From Bacteroides_D sp963546395 (GTDB taxonomy: Bacteria; Bacteroidota; Bacteroidia; Bacteroidales; CAJPTX01), in NCBI GenBank assembly GCA_963546395.1, contig CAUUMS010000004.1, positions 84,160 to 148,159 on the forward strand: a stretch of DNA of 64,000 nt. Reading direction: 5' to 3'. This document shows, piece by piece, positions 1 through 9,000 of this stretch. Every line of letters begins with the position of its first letter. Position 1 is the stretch's first letter. The notes below the pieces were generated by a model. The model had not been told where the DNA came from, did not search any database, and saw nothing but the letters and a program-made list of their open reading frames with translations. The translations under genes and the position numbers were made by a program.

Positions 1-610
1 CCAGCTCGCTCTCCAGCACCCTGCAGTAGCTCTCCAGCTCGCCCCTTAGTTCGTGTGTAACGGGCAGCAGCCGCTCCTTGTTACCCTTCCCCCGAACACG
101 CACCATCATGGCCGGAAAGTCGAAATCGCTCCATCGCAAGCCCACCAGCTCCGCCCGGCGTAGCCCGAGCGTGTAGAGTGCTAGCAGCATGAGTCGATCC
201 CGCTGCCCCTCTATCCCCGCGGGGTACTCCAGCTCATCGAGCAGGTGCGCCATATCCTCCTCCGGGATATAGCTGGGGAGCCGTCTTGCGGCCCGCTGGC
301 GCGGCACCGTGGACACCGGGTTCGTGGCCCGCTCGCCCACCTGGCACAGGTAGCGGAAGTAGTAGCTAAGGCTCGAGAGGCGGCGATTCACCGATGCGGG
401 CTCATGGCCAGCCTCCACCATGCTCATCACCCACCGGCGGACATCCCGATCGTCAGCCTGCCTGGATGCAACCCCCACGTCCTCGCCAGGGAACGCCTGA
501 TCGAGGAAACGCTGCACGTCGTTCACGTAGGCTTGCTGCGTGAGCGGCGAGTAACAGCGCTCGTACGTGAGGAACTCGGCAAACTGCATCAGTAGATCGC
601 CCGTGGGCAT
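1..610 (-). CDS. xerC: XerC/XerD-type tyrosine recombinase (C-terminus beyond window)
   Basis: This is the first 203 residues of a phage-integrase-family recombinase, starting at the ATG at 610 (MPTGDLLMQFAEFLTYER) and running off the left edge. The N-terminal SAM-like DNA-binding domain (about residues 5-90) is followed by the start of the catalytic domain. The motif TLGLRRAELVGLRW carries the first catalytic arginine, and VRGKGNKERLLPV is the conserved basic beta-hairpin. The His-x-x-Arg and Tyr motifs lie outside the window. It follows rpsU by 43 bp on the same strand; from memory, rpsU-xerC linkage is conserved in Bacteroidota, usually continuing to hpf and a tRNA/tuf cluster. Likely role: chromosome dimer resolution at dif. 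The XerC rather than XerD assignment rests on the linkage and is inferred. Confidence 0.9.
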   Translation of the reverse strand, partial: MPTGDLLMQFAEFLTYERCYSPLTQQAYVNDVQRFLDQAFPGEDVGVASRQADDRDVRRWVMSMVEAGHEPASVNRRLSSLSYYFRYLCQVGERATNPVSTVPRQRAARRLPSYIPEEDMAHLLDELEYPAGIEGQRDRLMLLALYTLGLRRAELVGLRWSDFDFPAMMVRVRGKGNKERLLPVTHELRGELESYCRVLESEL

Positions 611-653
611 ATATATCCTCCCTGTCAACCGGGGTCAGACGCCCCGGCAAAGA

Positions 654-845
654 CTACTCTTCCTGCTCCTGGAGGTGCTGCACATAGCATGCGTGCAGGA
701 TCTCCTCGCGGCGGCGCACCGACGGCTTGATGAATGCCTGGCGGCGGCGGATCTCGCGCATCGTACCGGTGCGATCGAATTTCCGCTTGAAACGCTTCAG
801 CGCACGCTCTATGTTTTCGCCCTCTTTTACCGGTATAATTATCAT
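654..845 (-). CDS. rpsU: 30S ribosomal protein S21
   Basis: A 63-residue protein beginning MIIIPVKEGENIERALKRF at the ATG at 845; the length is typical for S21. The frame stays open upstream of this ATG, but the extra residues are not S21-like, so 845 is chosen. The protein is basic and rich in Arg/Lys (RRREEILHA region), as expected for this small-subunit protein near the 3' end of 16S rRNA. In Bacteroidota, S21 is part of the ribosomal arrangement that sequesters the anti-Shine-Dalgarno (established for the phylum, not visible here). It is the first gene of an apparent rpsU-xerC operon. A TAACTTCG box at 882-889, one mismatch from TAnnTTTG, may be its promoter. Confidence 0.96.
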   Translation of the reverse strand: MIIIPVKEGENIERALKRFKRKFDRTGTMREIRRRQAFIKPSVRRREEILHACYVQHLQEQEE

Positions 846-881
846 TGCTCTGCTATTAGTGTACGAACTGCATTTTCGCCG

Positions 882-889
882 CGAAGTTA
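882..889 (-). promoter_or_regulatory. Possible -7 promoter box of rpsU-xerC
   Basis: Reading on the minus strand, TAACTTCG lies 36 bp upstream of the rpsU start. It differs from the Bacteroidota -7 consensus TAnnTTTG at one base (C for the third T). No good TTTG at the -33 distance was seen. Confidence 0.4.
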
Positions 890-1084
890 GCCACTGTGCA
901 CCGTATTTGCAAATGCACGCACACCATCGAGCCACGCATTGTTTCCTGCGCATGATGACATCCGCCTCGATGCGGCACCGGGCATATTGCCCACCACAGC
1001 GATTTACCCCCGCGGGTGACCGGGCTCCGAAACTGGAGCGCGCTGCGCGGCCCCGCTATACCTAGGACAATGGGCAGCAACAAG

Positions 1085-1126
1085 GTATCAAGTCCGTATT
1101 TCACTGCCCAAATACGGACTTGATAC
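1085..1126. repeat. Intergenic hairpin repeat, copy A
   Basis: Perfect 17-bp inverted repeat: GTATCAAGTCCGTATTT at 1085-1101 and its complement at 1110-1126, separated by 8 bases. The same core (AAGTCCGTATTT / AAATACGGACTT) recurs at 48836-48867, and a diverged form at 25156-25211. Flanks are also partly shared: GCAACA to the left, and GGCGATGGTACGA to the right. No T-run follows either arm, so it is not a simple terminator. The rest of 890-1267 shows no coding potential and no other recognisable feature. Confidence 0.85.
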
Positions 1127-1267
1127 GGCGATGGTACGACGTTATCACGGCATCTATGGTAGGAATGTGGGGCCTGCACAGGGTGCGGACTAGGCACAAT
1201 TAACCCTGTTCCGCTACGACTCATCACCCAGCGGGGCGGCTGGATAGATCATCTCAACTAAGGTGTA

Positions 1268-1309
1268 TAAACAAAGGCGGGGCGACCAGGATGCTGGTCG
1301 CCCCGCCTC
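1268..1309 (-). terminator. Rho-independent terminator after the LRR protein gene
   Basis: A near-perfect 15-bp stem (AGGCGGGGCGACCAG and its complement) with a short loop, 24 bp past the stop codon at 1333. On the minus strand it is followed by TTTGTTTATA. Confidence 0.88.
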
Positions 1310-1332
1310 TAATGTGCAGGATCCGGGATCCG

Positions 1333-4300
1333 CTAAAGCTTCACGATGCGCACCACGCGCACGCCTCCGTCATGCGCCGTGAGACGCAGCACGTAGAGAC
1401 CCGCGGGGGAAGACTGCATCTGAATCTCAATGGTGCTCTGGGTGTTGGAGCCGCTCTGCAACACCTGGCCCGCCAGGTTGAGCACCGCGTAGCGCGCCAC
1501 CTGCTCGGCTTCCAGCACACGCAGCACGTCAGCGCAGGGGTTCGGGCCCACGGTAACACCCGCCAGCAGCGAGCTTTCCACGTCAGTCTTAGACGGCGGG
1601 TTGGGCTGCGGCTTCGGCTCGGGCTTGGGTTGCGGCTGAGGCTCAGGCTTGGCCTGCTGCTTCATGGTGGCCGCAATTTCCGCATCGGCAGCTGGCATCG
1701 CAAAGCTGACCTTGCAAATGCCATCCTTATCCGGAGTAACCTCAGCAGCCTTGCCTGCTAGGGTGATGGATGCCACCGCATAGCCAGCGTTCGGCGTAAC
1801 AGTTACGTACACCATCGTCCCCTCGGTAACCTTGGAGCCAGTGGCAATCTCCTTCGTACCCTCAGCATCGCTGCTCACCTTCAGCATACCATTCTCAGGC
1901 TGCGTGTAGGTGAGAGTGTACTCAGGCTTCTTCGGCATCTCCTTCATGGTGGCAGCGATCTCCGCATCGGCAGCCGGCATCGCAAAGCTAGCCTTGCAAA
2001 TGCCGTCCTTATCCGGAGTAACCTCGGCGGCCTTACCCGCAAGGGTGATGGTGGCCACCTCGTAGCCAGCACTTGGAGCGACGGTTACGTACACCATCGT
2101 CTCCTCGGCTACCTTGCTGCCCGTGGCAACCTCTTGCAGCCCTTCGGCATCACGGCTCACCTTCAGCACCCCATTCTCAGGCTGCGCGTAAGTGAGCGTG
2201 TGCTCGGGCTTCTGCGACTTCGCCCTCAGCGTGGCAACGATTTCCGCATCGCCCGCCGGCATCGCAAAGCTAGCCCTGGCAATGCCCTCCTTATCCAAGG
2301 TGATCGCTATGGGCTTGCCAGCCACAGTCAGGGAGGCCACCTCGTAGCCGTCGCTCGGCGTCACGGCCACGTACACCTTCGTCTCCTCGGCCACCTTAGA
2401 GCCAGTGGCGATCTCCTTGGTACCCTTGGCATCGCTGCTCACGAGCAGTGCCCCATTCGCAGGCTGCGCGTAGGTGAGGGTGTGCTCGGGCATCGGGGCC
2501 TTGGGCTCCATGGCCATCGGCATCGGCATGTCGGCATCCTTCACCTCAAACGTCCCGTTCATGTCCTTGCAGTGCTCCTCGGTGATCGTGTAGAGGTACT
2601 TGCCCGCCTCTAGAGGCAATGCAAATACACCGGAGCCATCCGTCACCCCCTCGCCCACTTTCTTCTTGGTGGCATCATCAGCCATCACCGTCACCGCAGC
2701 ACCCGGGAGCGGATTCCCATTCATGGTGACGTTGAACGTAACCATAAAGGTTCCCTCCTTCGGGAGGATCCAGCCATACCAGAGGTTATCGCTCGTGTTC
2801 CCGTCTTCCGCCGCACGATAGGCGGCTACGGCCGCTTGCAGCGCAACACCCGTCAGCTTGTTGCCAGAGGCATCCAACAGCACAAGGGTGCGACTGCTGG
2901 GGCAATCCTTAAAGGCCCCCTCATCCACATCATCCGGCGGCAGGGCAGGAAGCTCCATGGTCTTCAGCGCGGTGCACCCAGCAAATGCGTCCGCATCCAC
3001 CGCCGTGAGCATGGGCACATGAATCGTCGTAAGAGCCGTGCAGCCCTTGAAGGCACTATTACCAATTTCGGTAACCTTCGGCAGGCGCAGTGCCGCCAGC
3101 GAGGTAGCACCGGCAAAGGCCTTCTCTTCCACCTTGGAGGCAGCGGGAATCTCAACGGTGGCGAGGGCCTTGCAACCCTCGAACATATTCTGGGCCACGC
3201 CTTGCAGGACGGGGAACTTCGCCTCGGTGAGGGCCGTGCACCCCTTGAAGGTCTCAACGCTCGAGATGGTCACCGCAGGGAATTCCACGGTGGTTAGGCT
3301 GGTGCAGCCATCGAATGTGCCTGCCCCTAGGCTCGTCACCTTAGGTAGGCCAAACTTAACGAGGCTAGAGCACCCCTTGAAGGTATAATCACCAGACGAG
3401 GTGATGTTAAGGAGATCCATCTCCTTGAGGGCCGTACACCCCTCGAAGGTGCTGCTGCCAATCTGCACCAGCTTGGGGGCAACGACCTCGAGCAGGTGCT
3501 TGCTCCCCGCGAAGGTGGCCTTACCCATCTGCGTAACGTCGGGCAGAGAGATCTTCTTCAGCGCCATAGATTGGGCAAAGGCTTTATCGGCTACTCGGGT
3601 AATTTGAGCGATGCTCGCCGTCTCTACCGCAGCCTCGGTGAAGTACTGATTGGGCGGATCCAAGGTGAGCGGCATCTCCACAAGGTAAGAAACCGTAGTC
3701 CCGATGGAAAACTCCTTGAGATTGGAGAAATCCTGAGAACCATCTGTGTAGAGTGCCAGAGGAAGCGAAATCCAGTCCTTCTCATGGAAGGAGCCACCCA
3801 CGATGGCAATGCTCTTTACTTCCTTCTCCTTGTCATCGCCAAAGCCGGCCGCCGCAAGCGCCTTGGTCAGAGTCTCGCCCTCACCTTCCTTGGCGCCATT
3901 GACCTTTACCTTGATGGTGCTAGCCGCAAAGACCGCATGGATGGTGATGTCCGCTTTGGGCATGCTGAACTCGTTGTTCATGATGACGTGCTTCTCCGTG
4001 GAGCCCTTCTCGGTGTAGTAGAGCTCCATGATCCCCTTCCCGTCATCGGGACGCACCACAACCTGGACAGCCTGCCCTTCGGCACCGTACTGGCCGGCGT
4101 GAACACTACCGCCAGAGATGGCGGCATCCACCGTAATAGTATGCACGTCGGCCTTGGGGAGTTTCCACCCGTACCATAGCCCATCACCAATCATGCCGTC
4201 AGGAGCGTCGTCATAGGCCTTGACAGCTTTTTCACGCTCATTCCCCTTGAGGGGCATACCAGTCTCATCCACTGGTACAAGCAAACGCATAGAAGGGCAC

Positions 4301-5997
4301 TCGTCGAAAGCACCGCTGAGCACCTTAGGAGGCACGCTGCCCAGCTGTAGGCTGAAGAGCATCTTGCACTTGGCGAATGCGCCCATGCCGATTTCGGTGG
4401 CGTGGGGAAGCGTAGCACTCAGCAGGTTTTCGCAATCGTCGAAGCACTTGTCTCCCACCCTCGTCACGAGTGGCAAGTTGACCTGCGACAGGGCCTTACA
4501 CAGAGAGACGGCCTCAGCCCCGAGCTCGAGCGTGTGAGGGAGCTCAAGCTTTGTGAGGAAGCTGAGGGAACGGAGCCCGCTATGAGGCACAGTGCGAAGC
4601 TTAGCCAGGTAGGCTTCAGTGATGCGAGGGTGCAGCTTGGAGCCGGTGACATCCATGTGGAGCTCGTGGTTCACCACCTCATCTTTCACCCTGAAGATGC
4701 GGAGCCCATTGTACCCGTTGTTGAAACCGCCAGCATAGTTCGGCACGTTCTCGCGAAACTCGTAGAACTTCACGTAATCATCAGCCAGGAAGGCACCCTC
4801 TAGCACTTCAACTGTATGCACGGTGGGGAGGCCATCCGCAATAAGTTTGTCCTTCAGGATCTTGCCGTGGATGCCGGCAAAATCCTCGCCTTCAACATCG
4901 ATCGCCTTCGACTGGTGATCCTTGTCGAGGGTAAAGCGCATTTTCAGCTTGTTGGGGACAAACTTCACCTCAGCCGTCACATCGTGCGCTGGCATGCTGA
5001 AGCAGTATGACTTCTTATCGATCTGCACTACCACAGAGGGTTCACCCGTCTTGTAGGCCTTAATGGAATTGACATCCACCATGAACTTATTCGCCGGCTG
5101 AATGTTGAGGCACACCTCCGTGTTTTGCGTCACCGAGCCCGTGGGAATCGCAGACACGTTACCCTTATCTTTCTCGGTGCCCAGAACCATTACCTGGTAG
5201 AACTCTTCGGCCTCGAGGGCAAAAGCGTACCACCTCTTGTCCGACGTATTGCCGTCATCAACGGCCAGGTAGGCTTTCTCGGCCTTCGCCTTAGCCTCCC
5301 CCTCAAGTGGCTTACCATCCGGAGTTACCAGCTCGAGCATGGCCTCAGGCGATACCTGCTCTTTCCAGAAGTTGGCATCAACAGCTGTCGGGGGTACAGC
5401 ACCCAGCTTGAGCGTTTCCAGGCCAGAACACTTGGCAAAGGCCTGAGTGCCAATTTTGGCCATCTTGGGGAAGCACATGGTTTTCAGGCCGGTAAAGCCA
5501 TCCATGCTCGGGGAATTCCCCTGGCCAGCAAAAGCAAACTCAGCCATCTCGGTGGCATCCAGGAACGTAACCTCCTCGAGAGAGCCATTCCTAGGGAAGG
5601 GGTTGGCTGGCACTGTGACAACCTTGGCAATGAAAAGCCGCTTCAGGGTGGGGAACTTGAACGGGTAGCAGCCATTGCTGATGCCTGGCATGGGGTCAAC
5701 CTTGGCCAGGGTGGTAGCCAGCGTGAGATCGGTAAGAGCCGATAGGTTTTCACTGTTCTCACTCAGCCAATTCCAGTCATTCGTTGTGAAATCGCCGCCG
5801 TTGAGCTCCAATTTCACGATAGATCCGACTGCCACGTCCTTGAGGGCCTCCTGGAGCGAGGGCTTCGCCTCGAACTTCACGGGGGCAGCCCCACCGGTGA
5901 GCGTGTAGCTCCCCGAGAGATTGGCAGCGCGCACCAGCGGCACTGCGGCGACTATAGCCAACAGTGCTACAACTAGCCGACTTATAATGTACCTCAT
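1333..5997 (-). CDS. BspA-like leucine-rich-repeat surface protein with T9SS sorting domain
   Basis: A 1,554-residue secreted protein. The ATG at 5997 gives a good signal peptide (MRYIISRLVVALLAIVAAVP, cleavage near RAA); a TTG 12 bases upstream is less likely. Three large blocks (about residues 27-265, 355-625 and 690-1090) each contain BspA/LRR_5-type repeats (AFKGCTALT-like, about 23 residues, most numerous in block three). Each ends in a motif resembling DGNTSDxxWYGW. Beta-rich segments ending FSMPAxDxTxxAxF separate the blocks. Then come a carboxypeptidase-regulatory-like domain (MVTFNVTMNGNPLPGAAVTV), three tandem repeats of about 93 residues, a Pro/Lys/Gln linker (KPEPQPQPKPEPKPQPNPP) and a T9SS type A sorting domain (VGPNPCADVLRV to VVRIVKL). 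BspA-family proteins are surface adhesins; the binding partner here is unknown. It lies 77 bp after the S8 protease gene, with a terminator between. Confidence 0.88.
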   Translation of the reverse strand: MRYIISRLVVALLAIVAAVPLVRAANLSGSYTLTGGAAPVKFEAKPSLQEALKDVAVGSIVKLELNGGDFTTNDWNWLSENSENLSALTDLTLATTLAKVDPMPGISNGCYPFKFPTLKRLFIAKVVTVPANPFPRNGSLEEVTFLDATEMAEFAFAGQGNSPSMDGFTGLKTMCFPKMAKIGTQAFAKCSGLETLKLGAVPPTAVDANFWKEQVSPEAMLELVTPDGKPLEGEAKAKAEKAYLAVDDGNTSDKRWYAFALEAEEFYQVMVLGTEKDKGNVSAIPTGSVTQNTEVCLNIQPANKFMVDVNSIKAYKTGEPSVVVQIDKKSYCFSMPAHDVTAEVKFVPNKLKMRFTLDKDHQSKAIDVEGEDFAGIHGKILKDKLIADGLPTVHTVEVLEGAFLADDYVKFYEFRENVPNYAGGFNNGYNGLRIFRVKDEVVNHELHMDVTGSKLHPRITEAYLAKLRTVPHSGLRSLSFLTKLELPHTLELGAEAVSLCKALSQVNLPLVTRVGDKCFDDCENLLSATLPHATEIGMGAFAKCKMLFSLQLGSVPPKVLSGAFDECPSMRLLVPVDETGMPLKGNEREKAVKAYDDAPDGMIGDGLWYGWKLPKADVHTITVDAAISGGSVHAGQYGAEGQAVQVVVRPDDGKGIMELYYTEKGSTEKHVIMNNEFSMPKADITIHAVFAASTIKVKVNGAKEGEGETLTKALAAAGFGDDKEKEVKSIAIVGGSFHEKDWISLPLALYTDGSQDFSNLKEFSIGTTVSYLVEMPLTLDPPNQYFTEAAVETASIAQITRVADKAFAQSMALKKISLPDVTQMGKATFAGSKHLLEVVAPKLVQIGSSTFEGCTALKEMDLLNITSSGDYTFKGCSSLVKFGLPKVTSLGAGTFDGCTSLTTVEFPAVTISSVETFKGCTALTEAKFPVLQGVAQNMFEGCKALATVEIPAASKVEEKAFAGATSLAALRLPKVTEIGNSAFKGCTALTTIHVPMLTAVDADAFAGCTALKTMELPALPPDDVDEGAFKDCPSSRTLVLLDASGNKLTGVALQAAVAAYRAAEDGNTSDNLWYGWILPKEGTFMVTFNVTMNGNPLPGAAVTVMADDATKKKVGEGVTDGSGVFALPLEAGKYLYTITEEHCKDMNGTFEVKDADMPMPMAMEPKAPMPEHTLTYAQPANGALLVSSDAKGTKEIATGSKVAEETKVYVAVTPSDGYEVASLTVAGKPIAITLDKEGIARASFAMPAGDAEIVATLRAKSQKPEHTLTYAQPENGVLKVSRDAEGLQEVATGSKVAEETMVYVTVAPSAGYEVATITLAGKAAEVTPDKDGICKASFAMPAADAEIAATMKEMPKKPEYTLTYTQPENGMLKVSSDAEGTKEIATGSKVTEGTMVYVTVTPNAGYAVASITLAGKAAEVTPDKDGICKVSFAMPAADAEIAATMKQQAKPEPQPQPKPEPKPQPNPPSKTDVESSLLAGVTVGPNPCADVLRVLEAEQVARYAVLNLAGQVLQSGSNTQSTIEIQMQSSPAGLYVLRLTAHDGGVRVVRIVKL
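1651..2490 (-). repeat. Three tandem repeats of about 280 bp in the LRR protein gene
   Basis: Three consecutive units, roughly 2211-2490, 1931-2210 and 1651-1930, each encode about 93 residues. Each starts HTLTYAQPxNGxLxVSxDA or a close variant, passes through ATGSKVxExT and ends FAMPAxDAEIxATM. They are also similar at DNA level, which suggests recent duplication. Copy number could vary between strains or be misassembled. Confidence 0.8.
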
Positions 5998-6027
5998 ACG
6001 ACTAACCAATTAAAAAGTGAATACGGG

Positions 6028-6068
6028 ATTAAACAAAGATCCCCGAGGCAAGAGATGCCCCGGGGATC
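6028..6068 (-). terminator. Rho-independent terminator after the S8 protease gene
   Basis: GATCCCC at 6038-6044 pairs with GGGGATC at 6062-6068, and the loop side also pairs in part. On the minus strand it is followed by TTTGTTTAAT. It lies immediately after the stop codon at 6075 and before the LRR gene start at 5997, so the two giant genes may be separate transcription units or joined by partial read-through. Confidence 0.75.
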
Positions 6069-6074
6069 GAAAAC

Positions 6075-9000
6075 TTACAGCTTCACAAAGCGAACTACGC
6101 GCGACAGGCGGCCTCGTTCGATTCGGAGCAGGTAGACACCCGCAGGTAGGGAGCGGACATCCAGCTGGGCATTACCCTCGGCGGTGAATCGGGAGTAAAC
6201 CTGCCCAACAGTCGAAATGATAGCTACCCGATCCCCTAGCTCTAGACCGTCCACATAGAGGTGATCCGCAACCGGGTTTGGACGAACTGTCAGGCTGAGC
6301 TGCGACTCCACTTCAGTATTCGGATCGTTCGGCTTGGGCTCAGGAGCCGGCGGATTGGGATCCTTCACGAAGGTTGCCACGAGCGAGAGATTGGCTGGCA
6401 GAGTCAGTTGGGCCCTCCGCATCGGGGTAGGCACCTTCTCACCGGTATCCTCACGCACAAGCCCCTTGAAAGTGTATCCCTCTTTGGCCACGAACTGCAT
6501 GTCAACCACGTCGCCCACGTCGAAGTGAGACTGGGGTGTCACGGCGCGTCCTTGGCAGGTCACGTTCATAGTGCCGCCCTCCTCGGGCTCTACGCGCCAG
6601 GTGAGCTTAGCCGGCTGGAAGTCCACTATGCTACGTGAAACGATAACCGCAGTGTGCTTCACGTCAGAAGTGGCCTCCTCGGCAGGACGCATCAGATCGG
6701 TGCTCCCATCCGAGAGCCAGTAGAGGAACTTGTAGCCCTCCATAGGCTCAACGGTGACGGGCTCGGTCATCTTTCCACCCTCTATCCACTGCTCGGTCAC
6801 GTAGTCATCACCCTTCCGGAAACGGGCAGCTCCCACAATGGTGGACTCGTAGGTCACGTGCATAGAGGCGCTGCTCATGAAATGGGCCACCAGGTCGGCG
6901 CTCTTCTGCACTGGCGTAGCGGGCCGACGGGGCGTTGTGGCACCATCGCTCCAACGGGCGAACTTGAAGCCCTCGTAGGGCACAGCATCCACGGGCTGCC
7001 CCGATGTGCCATAGGGCAACTCCTCGGTGGCTATGGGCGAGCCATTCTGCAAGACGCGGCCAGCTGTGGGCGGATCCGCCTTGTAGGTCAGGGTCACCTT
7101 AGGCTCACCCGTCACGAAAATGCTCACATTGTCCACCAGGGCCCAGTAGCTCCACTTGCTGGCGTAGCGAATGCGGAACTGAACGTAAGGCTTGCCAACA
7201 AGCTCACTCTTATCGAGCAGTCGGTTGAGATTCCAACGGTAGGTCATCGAGGTGATTTTGCCACCGAGGACTTTCCAACCGTCGCCGCAGTCGTACTCCA
7301 GGAAGAGGTTTGCACGCTCTTCCGTGTGGTCGCGGAACACGAGGTCGAATGCCACCGTAAGGCCACGCTTGGCAGCCGCCTCAGGCACCGTGAAACGCGG
7401 GGTGTACAGCGTCGATTCAAAGTCGGCCTTCGTCTCCCTATCGGAGTCAACCACCATGAAGTAGCCATCGAGGTGATCGCCGAGGGTACGTGGGCTCTTG
7501 GAGATAAGCCATGGCTGCGCATAGCGACCGTTCATAGCAGTGGCCCACTCCTCGGGGAGTTTCGCCCCCTCGAAGTCGCACACGTACGGTATGGTGAGCA
7601 TGCGACGGAAGAGGGCTGTGACATCCTTCGATGCCGTCACCTTCGTTTCCGTACGCTCACGCTCAGTAATCCCATCGCTCCAAGCCACGAAGTAGAAGCC
7701 ATCGGCAGGCTTCGCCACAACCTTCGAGCCATCGCCCTCAAACGCTACCTCCTGCTGAGCCTCGCCCTCAATGGAGCCATTGGCCCCGGCACTGTAGCGC
7801 AACGTGTAGTGCTTGCGAGCAAATTTGGCCGTGAACGACTTGTCTGCCTTCTCGGCCACGTCAGAGCGAGGATTGTCGGTTTTGCCATCATCCCACCCCT
7901 GGAAATCGAAGCCTACCTTGGCCTGAGCGAAGACAGGGAGCCCCGTCTGGCCTTCAGCTAGCAGCTGAGACTGCTTCCCGAAAAGGGTACCGCCATCGCC
8001 GTCCACCTTATAGGTGAGCGTCACCGTGGTAGCCACGAGATCAATCTCTACGCGCTCGTCGGCCTGCTTAATGTCCACAGAGCCCTTCTGGGTGCTGTAC
8101 CCGGCTTTTGAAGCGGCGTAAGAGGATGTGGCATTCTCCTTCACAGGCATTGTAACCATGCCATCAGCACCCGTCATATAGGCCCGGCCATTTACCATCA
8201 CCTCGGCATTCTCCAACGGACTCGCATTGGCACGCACCAGGATAGTGAGCTGGTACATGTCGCCCTGGGTAACGGTGAACTCACCACCCACAGGTGTTAC
8301 GGTGTAGTTACCCACCTGGTACGGAGCATGCTTTGCTGCTATCGTGTACATCCCCTTTGCCAGCGGGCCACGAGCCGGATCGACAACCTGGCCGTTCTGC
8401 TTAATCTCAAAATCGCCATGGCGATACGGATGGGGCATAAGGGCACGGTGGTTGGGCTCTACGAGACCCTCATACTCAAACGTCCAGGGGATATTGTGCC
8501 CATAGGGTACCTCCTTAACGGTGGGCTTCACCTTCACTGGCTTAGGCTTAACCTCAATGCTCTTGGTCAGCGTAGCAGACGCAGCATAGCCCTTTGCCGC
8601 AGGCTGCACGGCCGTGATGGTCGCAGTACCAACGCCACCGATGTAGAGACGCTCGGCATTCACAGAGACCACATTCGGTGCTGTGGAGCTGCTCACGACA
8701 GGATTCTTCGCCTTGGAGGCAGATACAAACTCCAGGGCTACAGACTCGGCACCGTACTCGTAGCTCGCCGCAGGTTCTGTCCAAGTGAGGGACTGCGACT
8801 GCTCTAGGCGCAACGTGTAGGTGTGCTTAGAACGCTTGTTAGCCGCCGTCACCACAAGCAGACGGATGTCCGAGAGGTCTATCTCGCTGTTATCCTCAAT
8901 GGCCTTGGGCCCACCCTGCGAGAGCACCGCAAGGGTGGCACCCGCAGACCTGGTAAACGTTACCTTAGCCTTCGTCGCATCAGCCAACGTGCCATGCGTG

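Noticed and set aside
1651..2490. Possible CRISPR-like array
   Set aside because: The repeat unit is about 280 bp, in frame and coding; it is a protein repeat, not short repeats with spacers.
6654..7961. Plus-strand open frame of 435 codons opposite the S8 protease C-terminal region
   Set aside because: Antisense shadow with biased composition and no family resemblance.
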